Assembly (NCBI GenBank): GCA_027067035.1 | Contig: JAMOMO010000224.1 | Span: 1 to 10,937, forward strand | Length of the DNA: 10,937 bases | Origin: Desulfobulbaceae bacterium | GTDB taxonomy: Bacteria > Desulfobacterota > Desulfobulbia > Desulfobulbales > Desulfocapsaceae | Direction: 5' to 3' | Shown here: piece by piece, positions 6,740 through 10,937 of the stretch | How positions within the stretch are numbered: position 1 is the stretch's first letter | How the letters are laid out: the number at the start of each line of letters is the position of its first letter | Position numbers and translations under genes: made by a program | Notes under the pieces: model-generated | Database searches by the model: none | Seen by the model: the letters and a program-made list of their open reading frames with translations, nothing else | What the model was told of the DNA's origin: nothing

Positions 6740-7411
6740 GTGGAATACCCAGAAAAACTCTCAGACATCATAGCCAGTCTCCCTGAAGTTTCAGGTGGCT
6801 TCCTCTATTCTCCAGAACAAGGCATTTACTCCAACCAGACGGATGGAGTAAGCGATGATGCATCATTGCAGCAGGTCAGTGTAAAACTCTCAAAAATCGT
6901 CTCCATGATGTCTGTGCATTTTCATGACACCGGTGGAATCAGGGTCTGTTTTAAAGATCTCATTCTCTGTGGCATGGAAATCGGCGATGGACACTGGCTC
7001 TTTCTTCTGCATCAGCCGTCACTATCTCCGGGTATGATCAAGATGACGGTACAGATGGCCTTGAATATTGTTCCTGACCCCTTGCCCCAGCCAGAGCTGT
7101 CTGATATGCCACAGGATGAGGAACAGCCTGGTGACGATGCCAACTTTGCCGAAGAAATCATGGGCATACTCCTTGCACCGGAATCAGAGCTGAAAGAGCC
7201 CCTGACCCGTATGGAGAATAACCTTGCCCAGCATATCGGCCCTGTTGCCGGGCTGGTCTTCCAGGATTCCCTGGCAATATGGGCAAAGAAGGGTACCCCT
7301 TCTCTCAAAAACCTTCCCGAGCTCATCGAGATGATGGCAAAAGAGATCGATGACAGTGATGACCGCAAAGAATTTCTTGAGAGTCTCAAAAGCATAACAG
7401 AGGAATCATAA
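6740..7411 (+). CDS. Roadblock/LC7-like protein with C-terminal IGPxA-type module, function unknown
   Basis: The 223-residue soluble protein has two parts. Residues about 5-108 (LSDIIASLPEVSGGFLYSPE, then HWLFLLHQPSLSPGMIKMTV) have the alternating helix/strand pattern of a roadblock/LC7 or longin-like fold, which often forms dimers and scaffolds small GTPases. A Pro/Asp/Glu-rich linker (about 112-135) leads to a helical module (about 137-220) with LAQHIGPVAGLVFQDSL and a DDRKEFLESL end. It resembles small C-terminal modules found on signalling proteins, where an IGPxA motif precedes a helix pair. The start is chosen at GTG 6740 because GGAG (6730-6733) lies 6 bases before it; GTG 6728 has no ribosome-binding site. 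The gene overlaps the next by one base (TAATG), so the two are translationally coupled. No partner GTPase is in view. The fold assignment is by eye and moderate. Confidence 0.75.
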   Translation: MEYPEKLSDIIASLPEVSGGFLYSPEQGIYSNQTDGVSDDASLQQVSVKLSKIVSMMSVHFHDTGGIRVCFKDLILCGMEIGDGHWLFLLHQPSLSPGMIKMTVQMALNIVPDPLPQPELSDMPQDEEQPGDDANFAEEIMGILLAPESELKEPLTRMENNLAQHIGPVAGLVFQDSLAIWAKKGTPSLKNLPELIEMMAKEIDDSDDRKEFLESLKSITEES

Positions 7412-7743
7412 TGGCCACAGCAAAAGATTTTTCAAGACTTGGGGATATCGAGGGTGTATCGCGATACATTCTGGTTCGCAATGACGGCTATGTGGTAGGC
7501 AAAAACTATGAAGAGGCAGTTGCCCTCTCCTCAGCCATTGTCACCAGCGGGAAATATTGCGATTCACTCTCCGATGATTTGGGCGGAAGACGTTATATCT
7601 ACTGCTGTGTTGAACGAAATTCAGGGGACAATATTCTTGTCTTCTCCCTTGGTCGATACTACCTGGGTATCATTAAACACGCTGACTCAGATCCTCAGCA
7701 GCTTGCTGATACCATAATCGGCTTTTTAAAGGCCCTCACCTGA
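7411..7743 (+). CDS. Small roadblock/LC7-like protein
   Basis: The protein has 110 residues and no signal peptide or membrane segment. It opens with a helix and the segment DIEGVSRYILVRNDGYVVGK, the helix plus gx-x-hydrophobic-x-x-dG beta-hairpin typical of roadblock/LC7 domains. A strand region follows (RRYIYCCVE, DNILVFSLGRYYLGII) and then a C-terminal helix (PQQLADTIIGFLKAL). The length equals a single roadblock domain. The start ATG shares its A with the TAA of the upstream gene, and AGAGGA (7399-7404) in that gene's tail serves as its ribosome-binding site, so both proteins are probably made together and may pair as heterodimers. nnr follows after 25 bases. A role as a regulator or scaffold is family inference only. 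Confidence 0.8.
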   Translation: MATAKDFSRLGDIEGVSRYILVRNDGYVVGKNYEEAVALSSAIVTSGKYCDSLSDDLGGRRYIYCCVERNSGDNILVFSLGRYYLGIIKHADSDPQQLADTIIGFLKALT

Positions 7744-7768
7744 ATCCATTTTTCCCAACCAGGTTCCC

Positions 7769-9367
7769 ATGAAGTTACCCAATGCTGCAGAGATGCATGG
7801 CCTCGACCAGTGTGCCATTGAAGACTATCATATCCCCGGCATAGTCCTTATGGAGAATGCCGGGCTTGGCACAGTGCGGATGATGGAGGACGTCCTCGGC
7901 TCACCTGCGAATTCCTTTGCCCTTCTCTTTATCGGACCTGGAAATAATGGTGGAGACGGTCTTGTCATCGGCAGGCATCTGCACCAGAGAGGCTGTAAAC
8001 CAATTTTCTTCTTTCTCGTTGACCCGGACAGACTCAAGGGTGATGCGGCAGCCAATATGGCAATTGTCAGAAAACTGCGCCTTCCCTTTCATGTAATAGA
8101 CTCAAAGGCACGCGTACAGACCCTGCCCGTGCTCTACAAACAGTTCATCAACCAGGGAAAGCCGTGTTATGCCATTGTAGATGCCATTTTCGGAACCGGT
8201 CTCACCCGAACCGTTACGGAAGAACACGCCGAGACAATCAATTTTATAAATTTCTCAGACTCTGTTCGAGGGGTCCCGGTTATTGCCGCTGACATTCCAT
8301 CGGGTATGGACTCTGACAACGGCAAGATTCTCGGCACCAGTATCCGGGCCGATTATACAGCAACATACGGTTGCCCCAAACCAGGTCATGTACTGCACCA
8401 TGGTCCCGAATTCGCCGGAAAAATATCTGTTATTGATATAGGTATTCCCCCGGAAGTCATGGAGCGTGCCAGAATCAGCACGGAACTGCTGGACGAAAAC
8501 ACGGCTGCAGCTCTGGTCGCCCCCCTGAGACGTGTTGACAATGCCCACAAGGGCAGCCACGGCCACCTGGCAATACTTGCCGGATCCATTGGAAAAACAG
8601 GTGCCGCGACACTGGCCGTAAAGGGAGCCCTGCGCAGCGGCACCGGCCTTGTCAGTCTCTTTACTCCAAAGGAATTGAACACTGTTTACGAGACTCTTCT
8701 GATTGAGGCGATGACTCTGCCGCTCCCCGTTTCAGCAAGCATTTTTGAAGTGAACGATCTCACCTTTATCAAGCAGAATATCCATGGAAAGCGGGCCGTG
8801 GTCCTGGGGCCGGGCATCGGAACAGAACCGGCAACATCGGAACTAGTTCTGAGGCTTTATGAAAGCATAGAAATTCCACTTATCCTTGATGCGGATGCGC
8901 TGAACATTCTCGCAAAAAACAGAGACAGCCTTCCAAAAGCAGCCGGACCACGTATCTTCTCGCCCCATGCCGGAGAAATGGCAAGACTCCTGGGATGCAC
9001 CATTGATGAGATACAGGACAATCGGGTTAAGGCGGCAAAAGAGGCCTGCAGAATATACAGCAGTGACAGGAATGACTGTATAATGATACTCAAGGGTGCC
9101 GGCACCATAGTGACCTCCTCCACGGGACACACCTATATCAACACCAGCGGAAACCCCGGCATGGCAACAGGAGGCATGGGTGATGTCCTCACCGGTATTA
9201 TCGGTGCCCTGATCTGCCAGCGGCTCAACGTGGAGGCCGCCGCCGCAGCAGCTGTCTTTCTCCATGGGATGGCCGGTGACATTCTCTACAAAAACGGCTT
9301 TGGCTACAGTGCCTCGGAACTTGGAGATCAGCTCCCCGCATGTCTGAAGCAGCTCCTTAACAAATAA
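7769..9367 (+). CDS. nnr: Bifunctional NAD(P)H-hydrate epimerase / ADP-dependent NAD(P)H-hydrate dehydratase
   Basis: Nnr repairs NADH and NADPH damaged by hydration. The N-terminal YjeF_N domain (about 1-220) interconverts R and S hydrates, and the C-terminal ribokinase-like domain (about 235-528) dehydrates the S form using ADP. The 532 residues match the bacterial two-domain form (about 500-520). The epimerase part shows GPGNNGGDGLVIGR (56-69), VDAIFGTGL with the likely catalytic D138, and ADIPSGMDSDNG. The dehydratase part shows KGSHGHLAILAGS, GPGIGTE, LILDADALNIL, FSPHAGEMARLL, ILKGAGTIV and TGGMGDVLTGIIGAL with the catalytic-type D472. All key motifs look intact, so both activities are expected in the cytoplasm. 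A short AGG lies 5 bases before the ATG. The gene is third in an operon with two roadblock-like genes and converges on the EndoQ-like gene with a 43-base gap that shows no clear terminator. Confidence 0.96.
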   Translation: MKLPNAAEMHGLDQCAIEDYHIPGIVLMENAGLGTVRMMEDVLGSPANSFALLFIGPGNNGGDGLVIGRHLHQRGCKPIFFFLVDPDRLKGDAAANMAIVRKLRLPFHVIDSKARVQTLPVLYKQFINQGKPCYAIVDAIFGTGLTRTVTEEHAETINFINFSDSVRGVPVIAADIPSGMDSDNGKILGTSIRADYTATYGCPKPGHVLHHGPEFAGKISVIDIGIPPEVMERARISTELLDENTAAALVAPLRRVDNAHKGSHGHLAILAGSIGKTGAATLAVKGALRSGTGLVSLFTPKELNTVYETLLIEAMTLPLPVSASIFEVNDLTFIKQNIHGKRAVVLGPGIGTEPATSELVLRLYESIEIPLILDADALNILAKNRDSLPKAAGPRIFSPHAGEMARLLGCTIDEIQDNRVKAAKEACRIYSSDRNDCIMILKGAGTIVTSSTGHTYINTSGNPGMATGGMGDVLTGIIGALICQRLNVEAAAAAAVFLHGMAGDILYKNGFGYSASELGDQLPACLKQLLNK

Positions 9368-9410
9368 GGAACTTTTTCACGTCCATCAGTCCGTCGAAAA
9401 ACACTTCGTG

Positions 9411-10751
9411 TCAGTCGGCTTTCCGGAGACGAACCCTTCTTCTGCGCAGTATCTCATCTTCTGATCGCAGATCCGACTCCTCCCCGGCTGTAAAACAGCT
9501 GATAACTCCATACTGCCCGTCAAATCCTGACTTTTTATACACATCTCCAGAACGTATACGTGCCACAGCCTCCCCCAGTAAACTTGAGTAGCCCTTTTTA
9601 ATATCTTCAACGGGAGTGGTAAGCAGGATATTCATCTCTGAACCGAAACAGCTCACAAGTTTCAGGTAATGGGACATCACGGTTTTTGTTGCCGGACCGG
9701 TTCCCAGCAGCTCTGAGAGTATTTCAACAAGTGGAATCAGACTGTATTGGAGTGGCGAACCATCGGGAAAAACGGCCTGCTCCCTGTCTGCGAGCTCCAT
9801 GACCCTTGAAAGTACGCCAACGGTCAACGCCTTTCCACAGTACGGGCAAATTCCCTCCAGGGTACGGGTTTGTAGCGGATCACAGCAGAAATCACATTTT
9901 CTGTGTCCATCAAGATGATACTTTCCCTCTTCCGGGTAGAATTCTACTGTTCCGGAAAACCGTTGCAGCCCCCTGCCGTCACATGGAAACCTTATGGCCT
10001 CCCTCATTGAATAAAAATCAAAGTCTGTGTCAAAAATATTGGCCTCGCGGCAGATCCTTGCAGGAGAATGACAGTCCGAGTTTGAGATAAAACTATATGA
10101 ATCCAGCATTGATATCAATCTGTTCATTGCAGGATCAGAGGAGAGCCCGGTCTCCAGGGCGAAGATATGATCCGCAAGATCGCCAAAGCATTCCTCCACG
10201 CTGTTAAATCCGGATTTTGACCCAAAGAGAGAAAACCAGGGTGTCCAGATATGGGCCGGAACCAGAAAGCCCGCCTCTGAACTCTCAAGGAGTATTTCCA
10301 GGAGGTCACGGGAGTCAAGTTTGAGAATCGGCCGGCCATCGGAAGAGAGATTCCCAATAGCTGAAAGCCGTCGATTGATTTCTTCAGCAGAATCAAAATC
10401 CGGCACAAAAAGAAGATTATGTATCTTGCGGACCCTGTTGTCACGTTTATATATACAGCTGACTTCAGCTGACAGCACAAAACGTGTTGCAATGTTTTCT
10501 GTTGTTAAGTCAAAAGAAGACAGGACGGAAAAATCCCGATGGACGGATTCTTTCAGTTTGAAAAATCCCGGTTCCGCTGGTTCAAGACATTCCTGAAGTT
10601 CACGCATCCAGAGAGGATGTGTGAAATCACCGCTTGCCAGGACATGAACCCCTTTTATCTGAGCCCATGCTGCCAGGCTGCGGATATGAGATGTCTTTGA
10701 TGTGGCCCTTGAATGGTGTGAATGGATATGCAGGTCAGCAAGGTATCTCAT
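9411..10751 (-). CDS. Endonuclease Q-like PHP-family protein, stand-alone
   Basis: EndoQ enzymes cut DNA on the 5' side of deaminated bases (uracil, hypoxanthine, xanthine) and abasic sites. This 446-residue protein carries the PHP metal-site motifs: DLHIHSHHSRATSK (D6, H8, H10), SGDFTHP (D42, H45), SAEVS (E96), a histidine in HNLLF (H111), VPAHIWTPWFSLFGSKSGF (H167), ALETGLSSDP (E200) and NSDCHSP (D226, H228). A zinc finger follows, CDFC (C286, C289) and CPYC (C302, C305), then a C-terminal region with SLIPLVEILSELLG and FGSEMNILL. The same unit is often fused to a UvrD-type helicase in deltaproteobacteria; here it ends at residue 446 with a basic tail and a stop. ATG 10751 is preferred over the adjacent TTG at 10754 because the family starts there. 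It overlaps the stop of the PilZ gene (TGATG), implying coupling. In vivo substrate is not shown. Confidence 0.85.
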   Translation of the reverse strand: MRYLADLHIHSHHSRATSKTSHIRSLAAWAQIKGVHVLASGDFTHPLWMRELQECLEPAEPGFFKLKESVHRDFSVLSSFDLTTENIATRFVLSAEVSCIYKRDNRVRKIHNLLFVPDFDSAEEINRRLSAIGNLSSDGRPILKLDSRDLLEILLESSEAGFLVPAHIWTPWFSLFGSKSGFNSVEECFGDLADHIFALETGLSSDPAMNRLISMLDSYSFISNSDCHSPARICREANIFDTDFDFYSMREAIRFPCDGRGLQRFSGTVEFYPEEGKYHLDGHRKCDFCCDPLQTRTLEGICPYCGKALTVGVLSRVMELADREQAVFPDGSPLQYSLIPLVEILSELLGTGPATKTVMSHYLKLVSCFGSEMNILLTTPVEDIKKGYSSLLGEAVARIRSGDVYKKSGFDGQYGVISCFTAGEESDLRSEDEILRRRRVRLRKAD

Positions 10752-10937
10752 CAAAGAGACGCGAGCGCTTCCCGCTCATGTAAGCGGCCCTGAACAAAGT
10801 CATTGAGAATCTTAAGGTCCTGCTCATAAATATTCAGAAATTGAACACCTGTTAAATAATCACCGCTTTCAGGCTGTTTTTTACACCACACCACCTTCCC
10901 CATGACCTTCAAAGACCCGATATTTTCATTTTCAGGC
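10751..10937 (-). CDS. PilZ-domain protein, C-terminal 61 residues only
   Basis: The minus-strand frame enters from the right edge and gives 61 residues before TGA at plus 10751-10753. The visible segment LKVMGKVVWCKK, then DYLTGVQFLNIYEQDLKILNDFVQ, matches the last strands and helix of a PilZ domain (GxVVW, then GVxF and a helix with an L-x-x-F/I-x ending). PilZ domains commonly bind cyclic di-GMP and change partner activity, but the arginine motif and D/NxSxxG motif that bind the ligand would lie off the window, so binding cannot be judged. The stop overlaps the start of the EndoQ-like gene by one base, and GGGAAG (plus 10768-10773) is the only nearby purine-rich site. The two genes are therefore almost certainly cotranscribed. 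The protein's full size and any extra domains are unknown. Confidence 0.75.
   Translation of the reverse strand, partial: PENENIGSLKVMGKVVWCKKQPESGDYLTGVQFLNIYEQDLKILNDFVQGRLHEREALASL

Noticed and set aside
8843..9265. Minus-strand frame of 140 codons inside nnr
   Set aside because: It is antisense to the conserved dehydratase motifs, with no ribosome-binding site or domain.
9368..9410. Small hairpin ACAC-TTC-GTGT between nnr and the EndoQ-like gene as a terminator
   Set aside because: The stem is only four pairs and no T-run follows on either strand.
10752..10754. TTG as the start of the EndoQ-like gene
   Set aside because: The next codon is ATG and directly begins the conserved RYLADLHIHS N-terminus.

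Overview
The window looks like chromosomal DNA from a Gram-negative bacterium with about 45-50% G+C. An LptF-type lipopolysaccharide-export permease implies an outer membrane. The mix of RNase G, a membrane-anchored M23 peptidase, a DUF166-like protein, roadblock-like proteins, an EndoQ-type PHP protein and a PilZ domain suggests a sulfate-reducer-like deltaproteobacterium (Desulfobacterota, perhaps Desulfobulbales). That placement is inference from gene content and protein style, not a database match. I see no tRNA, rRNA, insertion sequence, CRISPR array or phage gene.

Layout from left to right. A family-2 glycosyltransferase on the minus strand runs off the left edge (1-636). It is divergent, across an A+T-rich gap, from a plus-strand pair: rng (RNase G, 772-2304) and an Ig-like/M23 peptidoglycan peptidase (2374-3750). 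A structured inverted repeat at 3754-3812 separates these from a 55-residue zinc-ribbon gene on the minus strand (3851-4018). lptF (4213-5727) follows on the plus strand and carries an unusual C-terminal Ada-like zinc module. A convergent DUF166-like gene (5814-6437, minus) comes next.

A 302-base gene-free stretch (6438-6739) holds a good sigma-70-type promoter and a candidate folded leader. It precedes a tight plus-strand operon: two small roadblock/LC7-like proteins (the first with a C-terminal IGPxA-type module) and nnr, the bifunctional NAD(P)H-hydrate repair enzyme (7769-9367). Convergent to it on the minus strand are the tail of a PilZ-domain gene (10751-10937, partial) and an EndoQ-family PHP nuclease (9411-10751). 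Their stop and start codons overlap.

How the genes work together. Three genes concern the envelope (glycosyltransferase, M23 peptidase, LptF). Three concern quality control or repair (RNase G for RNA, Nnr for damaged cofactors, the EndoQ-like protein for deaminated DNA). The PilZ and roadblock-like proteins suggest regulation. Most of this is housekeeping. The points that deserve a second look are the LptF-zinc domain fusion, the uncharacterised roadblock-like pair with its structured leader, the PilZ-EndoQ coupling, and the tiny zinc-ribbon gene.
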